Source: Chitinophaga solisilvae (GTDB lineage: Bacteria; Bacteroidota; Bacteroidia; Chitinophagales; Chitinophagaceae). Taken from it: a stretch of DNA of 64,000 bases. Each line of letters starts with the position of its first letter. Within the stretch, counting starts at the first letter, position 1. The notes below the pieces were generated by a model. It saw only the letters and a program-made list of their open reading frames with translations. It did not search any database and was not told the origin of the DNA. The position numbers were made by a program, and so were the translations under genes. This document shows positions 6,350 through 15,765 of this stretch, piece by piece. The stretch spans positions 186,001-250,000 of the forward strand of contig NZ_JAABOK010000004.1 in assembly GCF_009928525.1 (NCBI RefSeq), in the 5' to 3' direction.

Positions 6350-9082
6350 TTATTTACCCAGCGAGCTGAAGTTCCATATTAGCCGGAACATCCAGTTTCT
6401 TCTGAGAATATTGTATGTGTTTTCTGAAAAGGTTCCTGCTGATATACTTCTTGAGATTCCAAAATTTTGGTTAAGAACATCATTTACGGATAATCTTAAA
6501 CTAAGCTTGTTGTCTAAGAAGGATCTTTCAATGAATATGTTCCATAGAATTACTTTAGGATTAATATCACTATTGTCAATTTTCTGTCTGATTGATAAGG
6601 TGGTTTCAGTTGAAATAAACGTGTTTTTTAAGGGGAATAAGTATGCACTTATAGCATATTGCTGAATCCAGTATTGAGTTACATAGGTATGGTTAATACT
6701 GGAAGTAGAATGATTATACGCTATGTTAGTTGATAGTAGAATAGATCCAATATTTTCCCTGAGATAATTAATCGTAAAGTTCAAAGATGGAAGGAGAATA
6801 TTTGTATAATTAAATTGATTATTGATGACTGCATTACTTTTGGAAAACATTGTTTTGATTCCAGAGCCAATTCCCCAATGGGTTCCTACAGGCAGTGTAA
6901 TGAATTGAACATCACCTGTAAAACTACTATTGCCATTTAAATTCACAGGTTGGTTAATACTTTTGCCGGTTGAATCAATGAAAACATGATTAACTATAGC
7001 ATTCTTCGTAAAGCTGTAGGATAAATCTGCTGTCAGGGATTTCCTTTTAATAATCTGATTGCCATCATACCTGAGACTGAAAGTATGTACAAAAGCCGGC
7101 CTCAGCGCAGCATTCCCCACATACACATTCAACGGATCATAATTATCCCTCAATGGCTGCAACTGCTGTACAGATGGCTGCTGCGTGCTCCCCGCATACG
7201 TAAAATCCAATCTCTTGAAATTCGTAATCTTATACTGCATACCCACCCTGGGGAAAAAGTTCAGGAACCTCAGGTTAAACGTGGAATCCTTTACCATATC
7301 TCTCTGCTTGTAACCTGCTTCGGCTATATCTCCTCCGATCACGATGTCCGCCTTTGCTTTATTAATATTGATATACGCACCCGCCCTATGCGTCACCGTT
7401 GTCAGCGCATAATTACTACTCAGGCTATCCACTATATACCGGTGTGCATCCGGATTATTAAACGTATTCCGGCGTGCTTCCCGCTTGCTCACTGCCACGC
7501 CATAATTAATGGTGGCATATACATCTTTCCATAGTGGCTCTGTATACGCCAGTTTGCCCACTATGAGTGTACCGTTGTTTTCATTGACTTTCTGCTGGTC
7601 GGTGGTGTCTGCTTTGTCTAAAGTTCCTGTGGCCTTGTAGAAGTTATTGATGGCATACAGGCGGCCGTCTCCTTTATCGGAGCCGGTTTTTACGATGCTT
7701 TCGAGGAAAAGGCTGCGTCCCTGTCTGGCAAAGCGTTTGCGCCAGAATAGGTCTGCTGCGAAAGCGCGGTAGCTACCTTTATTCGTGGTAGTACGGCTTC
7801 CGTCGTTGGTAAGCACGCTATTTTTGGTGGTGGCGTTGGAGAAGTCGTTACGGCTATCACTGTTATTCAACTGCCCGTTGAGTCTTATTTCCAGCTGAGA
7901 CAGGGTGTCGGTGGCTATTTTTATGGTGCTGCCTGAAACGTGCTTTTGTGTATGCAGGATGCCATCACTCTGTTGCTGTGTGCTGAATACACCGTCGGCG
8001 ACGGTTTGCTGCGTGAGGGTAGTGGAGATGGGGTTTATGGATGTCTTGTTGAAGAGATAGTTGCTGTTCAACTGGAATCGGTCTTCATGCCACTTGTTGG
8101 AATAGTGTGCGCCGCCGCTCCACGTGATGGGAATACCTCCGGGGCCCGGGCTCACTTCGCCGCCAGGGGCGCCCAGCCCGTTGTCTACTTCCATGCCTAT
8201 GCCGCCGCCATCGCGGAAGTCTTCTGCTTCGTCTGCTTTCAGCGCGCCGTTGCCGTTGTTGGACATGGTGCCCAGTACGGTCAGTTTCCGTTTGCCCTTA
8301 AAGGCGCTCAGCATGGCGCGGTTGTCGTAATACCTGTGGAAGTCGCTGCCGGCTTCTATTTTGCCGAATACGCCCTTTTTCATCTCTTCTTTGAGCCGCA
8401 GGTCGATGGTCTTTATCCGCACGCCGTCGTCGATGCCGGTGAACGTGGCCTGGTCGCTCTTCTTATCGAATACTTTTACTTTGTCTATCATGTCTGCCCG
8501 CAGGTTTTTGGTGGCGATGGAAGGATCTTCGCTGAAGAATTCTTCTCCGTCTACCAGGATCTTCTGAATAGTCTTACCCTGGGCGGTGACATTCCCGTTT
8601 CTGTCTACCTGTATGCCCGGTAATTCTTTCAGAAGATCTTCCACGCTGGCATTAGGACGCACCGGGAAGCTGTCGGCCTGGAATTCCAGGGTGTCGCCCT
8701 TCATGCGCACGGGCGACAGGCGCTGCCTCACGATGATTTCCTGCAACATGCGTGTTCTGGTAGTGAGAGGGATGTTGCCCATATTTATATGCGTACTGTC
8801 CTGTAATGTCAGCACTTCGGTATAATCCACGTAGTCCGGAAAGGTGACCATCACCAGGAATTTCCCTGCAGGGAGCTTCGGTAAATGAAAAGTACCGTCT
8901 TCTCCGGTGCGCGTGAACTTTACCAGGATGGAGTCGCTGTGCCTCAGAACCATTACCACTGCGCCGTTCATCGGCGTGGCGTTGAGCGTATCCTTTACCT
9001 GCCCCCGGATGACTGCCTGCTGCCCCCGGCTGATGCCTGCTGTCAGCAATAACAGGTAAAGGAACAGGCAATGCTTTTTCAT
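6350..9082 (-). CDS. Outer-membrane TonB-receptor-like beta-barrel with CarboxypepD_reg domain
   Basis: A 910-residue protein: signal peptide (to about 20), a carboxypeptidase-regulatory-like domain (about 23-105, VIRGQVKDTLNATPM...), a plug (about 125-235, with ELPGIQVDRNGNVTAQGK and ILVDGEEFFSEDP), then a large barrel ending in an aromatic-rich strand. This is the outer membrane barrel group that usually pairs with GLPGLI genes. The first two thirds have the GC-rich base use of the genome, while from about 7080 to the end (residues about 668-910) the DNA is AT-rich like the cassette downstream, so the gene appears mosaic. An AraC regulator lies 94 bases upstream on the same strand. Confidence 0.85.
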   Translation of the reverse strand: MKKHCLFLYLLLLTAGISRGQQAVIRGQVKDTLNATPMNGAVVMVLRHSDSILVKFTRTGEDGTFHLPKLPAGKFLVMVTFPDYVDYTEVLTLQDSTHINMGNIPLTTRTRMLQEIIVRQRLSPVRMKGDTLEFQADSFPVRPNASVEDLLKELPGIQVDRNGNVTAQGKTIQKILVDGEEFFSEDPSIATKNLRADMIDKVKVFDKKSDQATFTGIDDGVRIKTIDLRLKEEMKKGVFGKIEAGSDFHRYYDNRAMLSAFKGKRKLTVLGTMSNNGNGALKADEAEDFRDGGGIGMEVDNGLGAPGGEVSPGPGGIPITWSGGAHYSNKWHEDRFQLNSNYLFNKTSINPISTTLTQQTVADGVFSTQQQSDGILHTQKHVSGSTIKIATDTLSQLEIRLNGQLNNSDSRNDFSNATTKNSVLTNDGSRTTTNKGSYRAFAADLFWRKRFARQGRSLFLESIVKTGSDKGDGRLYAINNFYKATGTLDKADTTDQQKVNENNGTLIVGKLAYTEPLWKDVYATINYGVAVSKREARRNTFNNPDAHRYIVDSLSSNYALTTVTHRAGAYININKAKADIVIGGDIAEAGYKQRDMVKDSTFNLRFLNFFPRVGMQYKITNFKRLDFTYAGSTQQPSVQQLQPLRDNYDPLNVYVGNAALRPAFVHTFSLRYDGNQIIKRKSLTADLSYSFTKNAIVNHVFIDSTGKSINQPVNLNGNSSFTGDVQFITLPVGTHWGIGSGIKTMFSKSNAVINNQFNYTNILLPSLNFTINYLRENIGSILLSTNIAYNHSTSSINHTYVTQYWIQQYAISAYLFPLKNTFISTETTLSIRQKIDNSDINPKVILWNIFIERSFLDNKLSLRLSVNDVLNQNFGISRSISAGTFSENTYNILRRNWMFRLIWNFSSLGK

Positions 9083-9176
9083 ACGGGATTACAGCGGTTA
9101 TATTATATTGAATATCATCTTTATAATATTTTTCCGCTTACGAATCGGGGAGTAAAAAATGTCTGAAGAGGAATTT

Positions 9177-10205
9177 TCAGGGATCCAGCGGCTTCATGGT
9201 GCCGGCATTTTTCCTGCGCTTCAGCGTGCCGGGAGGAAAGTGATATTTCTGACGGAAGGCGGCAATGAAATTAGGGCTGCTTTTAAATCCGATGGCAACG
9301 GCTATTTCCTGTATGGAATGATCTGTTTCAAACAGCATGCTGAGGGCTTTCTCCATCCGGATATCTGTCAGGTAATCGAAGACGGTGCTGCCGAATAATT
9401 GCTTGAAGCCGCGTTTCAGCTTATTCTCGTTGGTGCCGGCTTTATGCGCCAGCTCTTTCAGGGAACAGGGTGTTGTCATATTTTCGTGCAGCCATTTCCG
9501 TGCGAACTGCATCTTTTCTACGTCGTCTTCGCGCAAAGGTATCAGGTTGGTCATGGCGGCGGCTTTTTCCAGCCGTATCATTCCCAGCAGCAGTAGTTCT
9601 CCGGTTTTTGCACCGATGTAGTTGTTCCGTGGCTCGCCGGTATAGCGGCACGCCAGTATTTCGGTGATGATGCCCTGCATCTCAGGGGTGGCATAGCCGT
9701 TAAGCGGACTTATCATTCCCGGTACACCGCGGCCTGTCTGCTCCAGGAAACGTGCCAGTAGCGGAAATGCTTCCCCGTATATGGTCAGGTAGTCTGGGGT
9801 GAAGTGTATGTCAAACGTGGTGTAGGAGCGGCCGGCAGACAATCGCAGGCTGCTCTGTACGGCGGGCAGGGAGGCGATGTTGAACTGCATCTCCCGCATG
9901 ATTATTTTTTCCATCTGCTGTATGCCGAACCACACATCATTTTGCAGGGAGAAATGCAGCTTCAGCACTGCAGATACTGTTTCATCTGTAATGGTGATAT
10001 CCCTGAGGATCTGATAATGATTGTACCAGATACTGAAACCGCGCCCGGCTATCTCCTGGAAAAGCATCTGCCCGAAATCACCACCAGCATGATATGCAGC
10101 GCTGTGCAGCACCGTATATGCCGACAGATCCGGAGGGATGGCGGCTGTACAGTCAGTCAGCTTTACTGTTTCATTCAGAAAATGAAATGACATGGTTGTT
10201 CGCAT
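9177..10205 (-). CDS. AraC family transcriptional regulator
   Basis: A 342-residue protein. The N-terminal about 220 residues are an effector domain (ITITDETVSAVLKLHFSLQ, TTFDIHF); the C-terminal about 100 residues form the two helix-turn-helix AraC/XylS domain (CSLKELAHKAGTNENKLKRG, then IQEIAVAIGFKSSPNFIAAF and PPGTL). It is a clear paralogue of the regulator at 62461 (FQEI..G..FSIWY, FDIHF, FGS/TSVFDYL in both). That paralogue sits beside a siderophore enzyme, and this one lies upstream of a TonB-receptor-like barrel, so control of an uptake system is plausible. Start could be Met 5 (10193). Confidence 0.9.
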   Translation of the reverse strand: MRTTMSFHFLNETVKLTDCTAAIPPDLSAYTVLHSAAYHAGGDFGQMLFQEIAGRGFSIWYNHYQILRDITITDETVSAVLKLHFSLQNDVWFGIQQMEKIIMREMQFNIASLPAVQSSLRLSAGRSYTTFDIHFTPDYLTIYGEAFPLLARFLEQTGRGVPGMISPLNGYATPEMQGIITEILACRYTGEPRNNYIGAKTGELLLLGMIRLEKAAAMTNLIPLREDDVEKMQFARKWLHENMTTPCSLKELAHKAGTNENKLKRGFKQLFGSTVFDYLTDIRMEKALSMLFETDHSIQEIAVAIGFKSSPNFIAAFRQKYHFPPGTLKRRKNAGTMKPLDP

Positions 10206-10375
10206 TAAGGTAAAAATGTAGGCGCTGGTTGGTCGGCAGGGCGTTCATACTTTTGGGCAGTCAACAAATGCTACTGCCGTTTGCAGTCCGTTGCTCGGCG
10301 GACTGCAGGCATAGCCGGCAGTGTAAAATACAGCTGCTAATATATCAGAATTTGCCGCAAACTGGCTGCAGTGGC

Positions 10376-11611
10376 TTATTTTACCATGGCGTTCACTACT
10401 CTTTTCAGTGTCAGCCCCTGTACAATAATGGAGAATAATACCACAAAATAGCTGGAAGAAAGAATCAGCTCCTTATAGGGAGAATCAGGTAATGATAAAG
10501 CCAGCGCTACGGAGATACCACCGCGAAGCCCCGCCCACACAAGGATGGTAATACCCTTGTAAGTGGTCTTCAGCGACCGTTTCAGCAGTATGGAGGGAAT
10601 AGCAATACTCAGCCCTCTCGCCGCCAGCACAAATAAAGTGGATAACAGCCCTATCTGCCAGTAGTTTTTCAGGGAAGGCATCACCACTATCTGCAACCCT
10701 ATCATAACAAACAAAATGGTATTCAGCAGTTCATCTATCAGGTTCCAGACATTATGAAAATACCGCTGGGTATCCGGATGATTTTTTATACCCAGTGAAG
10801 TATTACCCAGTATCAACCCGGCGGAAACTGCCGCCAGCGGGATAGATACGTGTAACATGGCGCCCAGTACGGAAATAACCATCACCATAGATAAGGATAC
10901 CAGCACAATAATCTGGAAATCATCTACCCGCTTCATGGTCCGGTAGGCGACAATGCCGGAGATGACACCCAGCAGTATCCCGCCGAAGACTTCCTGCGAA
11001 AACAACGCCACCGTATGCGCGAAGGATACATGCGCATCTGCCTGGCCGGCCACTTCTTTCAGAATAACAAATAACAGGATACCGGTACCGTCGTTCAGCA
11101 GGGATTCCCCGCCGATAATGGTTTCCAGGGAAGATGGTACTTTCGATTTTTTTAGTACAGACAATACCGCCACCGGATCAGTAGGAGAGATAAGCGCACC
11201 GAAAAGCAGGCAGTACACCAGCGGTAAATCAATGTGAAACCATCCTGCTGTCCAGTACAGCAGAAATCCGAATATAAAGGTAGAGCCGATTACCCCCACC
11301 GTGCTTAATACGAGCACGGGTATACGTTGTTCTTTCAGCTTCTGGAAATCGAACTGCAGGGCGCTGGCAAAAAGCAGGAAGCCTAACATGATGTCCAGCA
11401 GCGTTTGTGTAAAGTCAATGCTGCGGGTCAGGTCCTTGATAAAGTCGTAGGCGCCGGGGAAAATTTTACCGGTCAGCGTAATCAGTACGGATAAAAGCAG
11501 CGATACTACTATTACGCCAATGGTTCCGGGCAGTTTGATAAAGCGGTTGTTGATATAGGAAATCAGTGCGCTGATGGTAACCAAAGCGGTAATAATAGTA
11601 AATGTATTCAT
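10376..11611 (-). CDS. Na+/H+ antiporter, CPA1 (NhaP) type
   Basis: A 411-residue inner membrane protein with about 12 spans. LFGALISPTDPVAVLSVLKK is the conserved CPA1 ion-binding region (the TDP motif), GGESLLNDGTGILLF holds the paired ND, and WAGLRGGISVALALSLP is the late conserved span. It exchanges Na+ (or K+) for H+ and serves in pH and salt homeostasis. It is transcribed alone; about 100 bases separate it from the TfoX-like gene upstream. Length is slightly short, lacking the long cytosolic tail of some NhaP proteins. Confidence 0.9.
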   Translation of the reverse strand: MNTFTIITALVTISALISYINNRFIKLPGTIGVIVVSLLLSVLITLTGKIFPGAYDFIKDLTRSIDFTQTLLDIMLGFLLFASALQFDFQKLKEQRIPVLVLSTVGVIGSTFIFGFLLYWTAGWFHIDLPLVYCLLFGALISPTDPVAVLSVLKKSKVPSSLETIIGGESLLNDGTGILLFVILKEVAGQADAHVSFAHTVALFSQEVFGGILLGVISGIVAYRTMKRVDDFQIIVLVSLSMVMVISVLGAMLHVSIPLAAVSAGLILGNTSLGIKNHPDTQRYFHNVWNLIDELLNTILFVMIGLQIVVMPSLKNYWQIGLLSTLFVLAARGLSIAIPSILLKRSLKTTYKGITILVWAGLRGGISVALALSLPDSPYKELILSSSYFVVLFSIIVQGLTLKRVVNAMVK

Positions 11612-11709
11612 AAGCTCTCCGTATAATAGTTAAGTATGCTGCCAGTAATGCAGAAGCTGCTAAAATAGAAAAACATTTGTAAAACCGGCGGCAGGTCAGC
11701 GGGGAAAAC

Positions 11710-12051
11710 CTATTTTTTTTTCGCCAGCGGCGCTTTTGGATTAAATTCTAATGCCATTTTAATCCAGTAATCCAGCTGCTTCTTCGTTTTCAGTACCAGC
11801 GGACTGATAAAAAAATAACCTTTGGCTACCCGTTTACCCATCACCATCTGTTCACATCCATCCTGTTCTGCTATCTCATCGGAGTTGCCGGGATCCAGAC
11901 GTACCATCAGCCGCTCGGGCCGTACGCCGACACACATTTTATCATTGACCATAAAGCAGATGCCGCCAAACATTTTCTTCTCTTCAATTTTATGCGGAGT
12001 GTCCGCCATTATTTCACGTACGCGGTCCAGAAGTTTTTCATCGTGTGACAT
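11710..12051 (-). CDS. TfoX/Sxy N-terminal-domain protein
   Basis: A 113-residue protein with the TfoX N-terminal fold: KKMFGGICFMVNDKMCVGVRPERLMVRL and PLVLKTKKQLDYWIKMALEF are typical. Single-domain TfoX proteins are small and of uncertain role (the two-domain form regulates competence in Haemophilus). The start MSHDEKLLD at 12051 is chosen; the frame is open further upstream but that part is antisense-free overlap with the serine hydrolase gene. With this start it overlaps the hydrolase stop (12038) by 14 bases, which suggests translational coupling. Confidence 0.82.
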   Translation of the reverse strand: MSHDEKLLDRVREIMADTPHKIEEKKMFGGICFMVNDKMCVGVRPERLMVRLDPGNSDEIAEQDGCEQMVMGKRVAKGYFFISPLVLKTKKQLDYWIKMALEFNPKAPLAKKK

Positions 12052-13123
12052 AACCACCATTTTTGAGATAACTAAAGATACATTTTTCCCGCAGGATACG
12101 GATGGCTTCATAGGTCCTTTCCTGCTGTATGTTGGTGAAAATAATACAGGCGCGGTCCGCTTCCCTGTCAATGTATACATCGGTGATAAACCCGCCGGGA
12201 TTGCCGGTATTATGGGAGATGTGATGGCCGTTTTCATCCTGCTCATGAAACCATCCGAAAGCAAAGAAGGGCAGCCCGTAATGCAGGTATTCAAATGTAG
12301 TGCGCGGCAGCAGCAAAGATTGCCCCTTCAGTCCTTTCAGCTGCAGTTGTATGAAGCGCACATAATCTTCCAGGCTTACGTTGATGTTGCCTGCTGCCAT
12401 CAGCCAGTTAAGTTTTGGATTGTTACGTACAGGTTCCGGCAGGCCCAGTTCATGATGGCCGGACAACTGCGTAGAGTCTTTCGCGTTAGGATTGCCGGCG
12501 CCGAAGTGAATGTGCTGCTGTGCGCCGAATTTTTTCACCAGTGCCATGTAATCCTGCCCCCCTGCACGTTCCAGCATCATGCCTGCCAGCGTATAACCAC
12601 TGTTGGACAGGTTAATGGCGGCAGTATCTGTAACCGGCGGCTGCCGCAGCAGCCAGGCAGCAAATTTCCTCCGCTGTATGGCTTCGCTGCCCGTAATCTC
12701 CGATACGCGCGGTGCTGCATGAGTATAGGTATATTTCACCAGTTTATTCCGGAAGGTCAGCAGCTGCTGTAAGGTGACTGTATGATACGCCGGATGCGCA
12801 GCAGCTTTCATTTCAGGAAAAAGGTCGAAGAAACGCATATCCCAGTGCAACCTGCCTTCCTGCACCAGCAGGGCTGCTACCATACACGTAATGGCTTTGG
12901 TATTGGAGCCTATGCGGAACCGGTGCTGTGGTTTTGCTTCTCCCAGCAGCTGTATATCGTAAATACTGTCTGCTGATACCAGGGCGTAACCCAATGCTGG
13001 TATCTGGTACGCTTTACGGATGCTGTCCGCGAAAATACGCTGTTGTTGCGCTTTTACAGGTAATTTACATAACAGGATAAGTATGGTGACGGGGAGAAAA
13101 CGACGCACGGATTTTTTTTGCAA
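12038..13123 (-). CDS. Serine hydrolase, class C beta-lactamase fold
   Basis: A 361-residue exported protein (signal peptide to about residue 25, ending VKAQ). FRIGSNTKAIT contains the SxxK motif with the nucleophile Ser and Lys, LSNSGYTLAG is the YxN-type region, and HNTGNPGGF near the C-terminus stands for the KTG/HTG box. Such proteins act as D-amino-acid peptidases, esterases or penicillin-binding-like enzymes; the substrate is not predictable. It is divergently placed from the GH9 gene (65-base gap) and followed by the overlapping TfoX-like gene. Confidence 0.88.
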   Translation of the reverse strand: MQKKSVRRFLPVTILILLCKLPVKAQQQRIFADSIRKAYQIPALGYALVSADSIYDIQLLGEAKPQHRFRIGSNTKAITCMVAALLVQEGRLHWDMRFFDLFPEMKAAAHPAYHTVTLQQLLTFRNKLVKYTYTHAAPRVSEITGSEAIQRRKFAAWLLRQPPVTDTAAINLSNSGYTLAGMMLERAGGQDYMALVKKFGAQQHIHFGAGNPNAKDSTQLSGHHELGLPEPVRNNPKLNWLMAAGNINVSLEDYVRFIQLQLKGLKGQSLLLPRTTFEYLHYGLPFFAFGWFHEQDENGHHISHNTGNPGGFITDVYIDREADRACIIFTNIQQERTYEAIRILREKCIFSYLKNGGYVTR

Positions 13124-13188
13124 AGAAATTGAAAACTTCGCTTTTACCCTGATTTTTTGTTGAGTATATTGTAGGAAATACTATCACT

Positions 13189-15003
13189 ATGAACCCCCGT
13201 TTAATAATACTGTTGTTATTGTTCCCCCGGTTGCTGGCAGCACAACCGGTTAAAATAGTCACCAACCAGGTAGGCTACGAAAAGGAAAGCCGCAAGAAGG
13301 CGGTTATTGTGGCTACCGGCGCCGCCAATCCCCTGCAGTGGCAGCTGGTTAATACCAGTGCCGGACAAACCGTGCTAACGGGAACGCCTGTATCAAATGG
13401 TCCCGTCGCCGGCTGGAAAGACTTCCGCTTCTGGACAATCGATTTCTCTGCCTGTACTACTCCCGGCACCTACCAGCTGCAGGTTACCTCAGGGCAGACG
13501 CAACCGGTTCTTTCTTATCCGTTTGTGATAGGCGACAATGTGCTGGAACGGCAAACCCTCTCTGATGTGATCTACTACTTCAAAGGGCAGCGCAGTGCGG
13601 GCCTGATCGATAAGGCGGACCACGCCCTGCAGCTGTCCGGTAAAGGCGGCAACGCTATCGACGCGCACGGTGGCTGGTACGATGCTACCGGCGATTATGG
13701 CAAGCATCTTTCACACTTGTCTTTCTCTACCTATTTTAACCCCCAGCAGATATCGCTGACTGCCTACAGCCTTATCTCCGCATATGATCTCCTGCGTAAA
13801 CGTCCGGGGAATGACTACCGCCAGTTCTGCCGCCGCCTGCTGGATGAAGCCATGTATGGTATGGACTATCTGGTACGGCTGCACGCTCCCGGTGCGTCTT
13901 TCTATCGCTCTGTATCTGCACCGGGCCCAGGCAAGAGAGCGGCAGACAGGTCCATCAGGGCAGAGGATAAAGGCTACAGCATTAAGAAAAGCAAAGACCA
14001 GCTTTCCAATAACGGTACTATATCGGAAGATTTACGCAGCTACCAGTCCAGCTACCGCTCCGGTGCGGGCTTGTCCATTGCAGCACTGGCAAAGGCGGCC
14101 ACCTTTGATACCGCAGGTGACTACAGTAAGGAGATATACCTGAAAACAGCAGAAGAAGTATTTGCTTTTCTGGAGAAAAATAATGCCGCTATGACGAACG
14201 ATGGAAAGGAAAATATTGTAGATGATTATTGTGCGCTCATAGCAGCCACTGAACTGCTGCGGGCTACCGGCAAACCGGTGTACCGGGCCGCCGCCGCCAC
14301 AAGAGCTGCAAAGCTGCTGGCCCGCCTCCATCAGTGGAAGCAATACCGGAACTACTGGCGCGCAGATGACAGGGACAGACCATTCTTCCACCCGTCAGAT
14401 GCCGGCCTGCCAGTGGTGAGCCTGCTCAGTTACCTGCCGCTGGCGGATGCGCCGCTGAAAGCACAGATCCTGCAGACGGTAAAAAAGTCGTTGCAGCATG
14501 AACTAACGGTCACGCAGGAAGTAAATAACCCGTTCGGCTACAGCCGGCAACTGGTGCAGGATACGGCCGGCGGCCGCTATACGGCATTTTTCTTCCCTCA
14601 TGGCAGCGAAGCAGCTCCCTGGTGGCAGGGCGAAAATGCCCGCCTGAGCGCAGTTGCTGCCGCTGCCCGTATGGCCGCCCCACTGTATGAAGCCCCGTTC
14701 AGCGACAGCCTCCGCACATTTGCGGATGACCAGCTCAACTGGATACTCGGACTCAATCCCTTTGATGCCTGTATGCTGCAGGGAACAGGCCATAATAACC
14801 CCGCCTATGGCTTCTTCGGTACGTTTGAATACACCAATGCGCCAGGTGGTATTGTCAATGGTATTACCTCCGGGGTAGACGACGAATCAGATATCGCTTT
14901 CAATATTCCATATGCAGTAACGGGTAAGGATTACGACTGGCGCTGGGCGGAACAGTGGCTGCCGCATACCGCCTGGTATCTCCTGGCCGTTGCTTTGAAA
15001 TAA
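13189..15003 (+). CDS. Glycoside hydrolase family 9 (cellulase-like)
   Basis: A 604-residue secreted protein: short signal peptide (to about 17), N-terminal Ig-like CelD_N domain (about 18-108, KIVTNQVGYEKESRKKAVIV), then the (alpha/alpha)6 GH9 barrel. GGWYDATGDYGKH holds the catalytic-base Asp region, NPFDACMLQGTGHNNPAYG the conserved late loop, and GVDDESDIAF the presumed acid region near the end. GH9 enzymes cut beta-1,4-glucans by inversion, but Bacteroidota members also act on other beta-glucosides. The ThuA gene begins 15 bases later, so the two form an operon. Confidence 0.88.
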   Translation: MNPRLIILLLLFPRLLAAQPVKIVTNQVGYEKESRKKAVIVATGAANPLQWQLVNTSAGQTVLTGTPVSNGPVAGWKDFRFWTIDFSACTTPGTYQLQVTSGQTQPVLSYPFVIGDNVLERQTLSDVIYYFKGQRSAGLIDKADHALQLSGKGGNAIDAHGGWYDATGDYGKHLSHLSFSTYFNPQQISLTAYSLISAYDLLRKRPGNDYRQFCRRLLDEAMYGMDYLVRLHAPGASFYRSVSAPGPGKRAADRSIRAEDKGYSIKKSKDQLSNNGTISEDLRSYQSSYRSGAGLSIAALAKAATFDTAGDYSKEIYLKTAEEVFAFLEKNNAAMTNDGKENIVDDYCALIAATELLRATGKPVYRAAAATRAAKLLARLHQWKQYRNYWRADDRDRPFFHPSDAGLPVVSLLSYLPLADAPLKAQILQTVKKSLQHELTVTQEVNNPFGYSRQLVQDTAGGRYTAFFFPHGSEAAPWWQGENARLSAVAAAARMAAPLYEAPFSDSLRTFADDQLNWILGLNPFDACMLQGTGHNNPAYGFFGTFEYTNAPGGIVNGITSGVDDESDIAFNIPYAVTGKDYDWRWAEQWLPHTAWYLLAVALK

Positions 15004-15018
15004 AATAAAACTGCAGAT

Positions 15019-15765
15019 ATGTTCCACCGGTTATTGATAATAGCATTGCTGTCTGCAATCTCCGCTAAGGCACAGCGGTTCAGGGTGCTGGCGCTGGCAG
15101 AGGCCGGCGGGCACCATACCGCCTATACGAAAGCGGCACAGATATACCTCAGCCGGCTGGCGGCCGACAGCCAGTTCACGGTAACGTATATACGTAATAC
15201 TGATAGCATCACAGCGCAATACCTGGATCAGTTCCAGGTGTTCTTGCAGCTCGATTATCCGCCGTATGGCTGGAAACCAGCTGCTGAAAAGGCTTTTATC
15301 CGTTATCTGGAAGAGGGCAGGGGAGGCTGGGTAGGCTTTCATCATGCTTCCCTGCTGGGAGAATTTGATGGATTTCCGCTGTGGACATGGTTTTACCGGT
15401 TCATGGGAGAAATCCGGTTTAAAGATTATATCGCTGACTTTGCCGATGGAGAAGTTGGGGTAGAAGACCGGCAGCACCCTGTTATGCAGGGGCTGCCGGA
15501 AAAATTTATCATTCGGAAGGAAGAATGGTATACCTACGATAAAAGCCCGCGGACAACCGTACACGTGCTGGCAGCCGTCAACGAAAATTCTTATTCACCG
15601 CCCGGCTCAAAGAAAATGGGCGACCATCCTGTTATCTGGACCAATCCCCGTATCAAAGCCCGGAACGTTTATATCTTTATGGGACACGCACCGGAACTGT
15701 TTAACAATAACGACTACACGAAGTTATTCTCCAACGCACTTTTCTGGGCCGCAGGCAATCATTAA
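15019..15765 (+). CDS. ThuA domain protein
   Basis: A 248-residue exported protein (MFHRLLIIALLSAISAKAQ signal). The body has the ThuA-like glutamine-amidotransferase fold: FRVLALAEAGGHHTAYTKAA at the start, GGWVGFHHAS in the middle, HPVIWTNP and VYIFMGHAPELF late. ThuA proteins are linked to trehalose and other sugar use, though the reaction is not settled. It sits directly after the GH9 gene, consistent with a sugar-release role. The stop overlaps the stop of the MFS gene on the other strand by four bases. Confidence 0.85.
   Translation: MFHRLLIIALLSAISAKAQRFRVLALAEAGGHHTAYTKAAQIYLSRLAADSQFTVTYIRNTDSITAQYLDQFQVFLQLDYPPYGWKPAAEKAFIRYLEEGRGGWVGFHHASLLGEFDGFPLWTWFYRFMGEIRFKDYIADFADGEVGVEDRQHPVMQGLPEKFIIRKEEWYTYDKSPRTTVHVLAAVNENSYSPPGSKKMGDHPVIWTNPRIKARNVYIFMGHAPELFNNNDYTKLFSNALFWAAGNH

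Noticed and set aside
12052..12294. N-terminal extension of the TfoX-like protein upstream to 12294.
   Set aside because: The extra residues are coded over the end of the serine hydrolase gene in another frame and have no similarity to the TfoX fold; MSHDEKLLD is the natural start.
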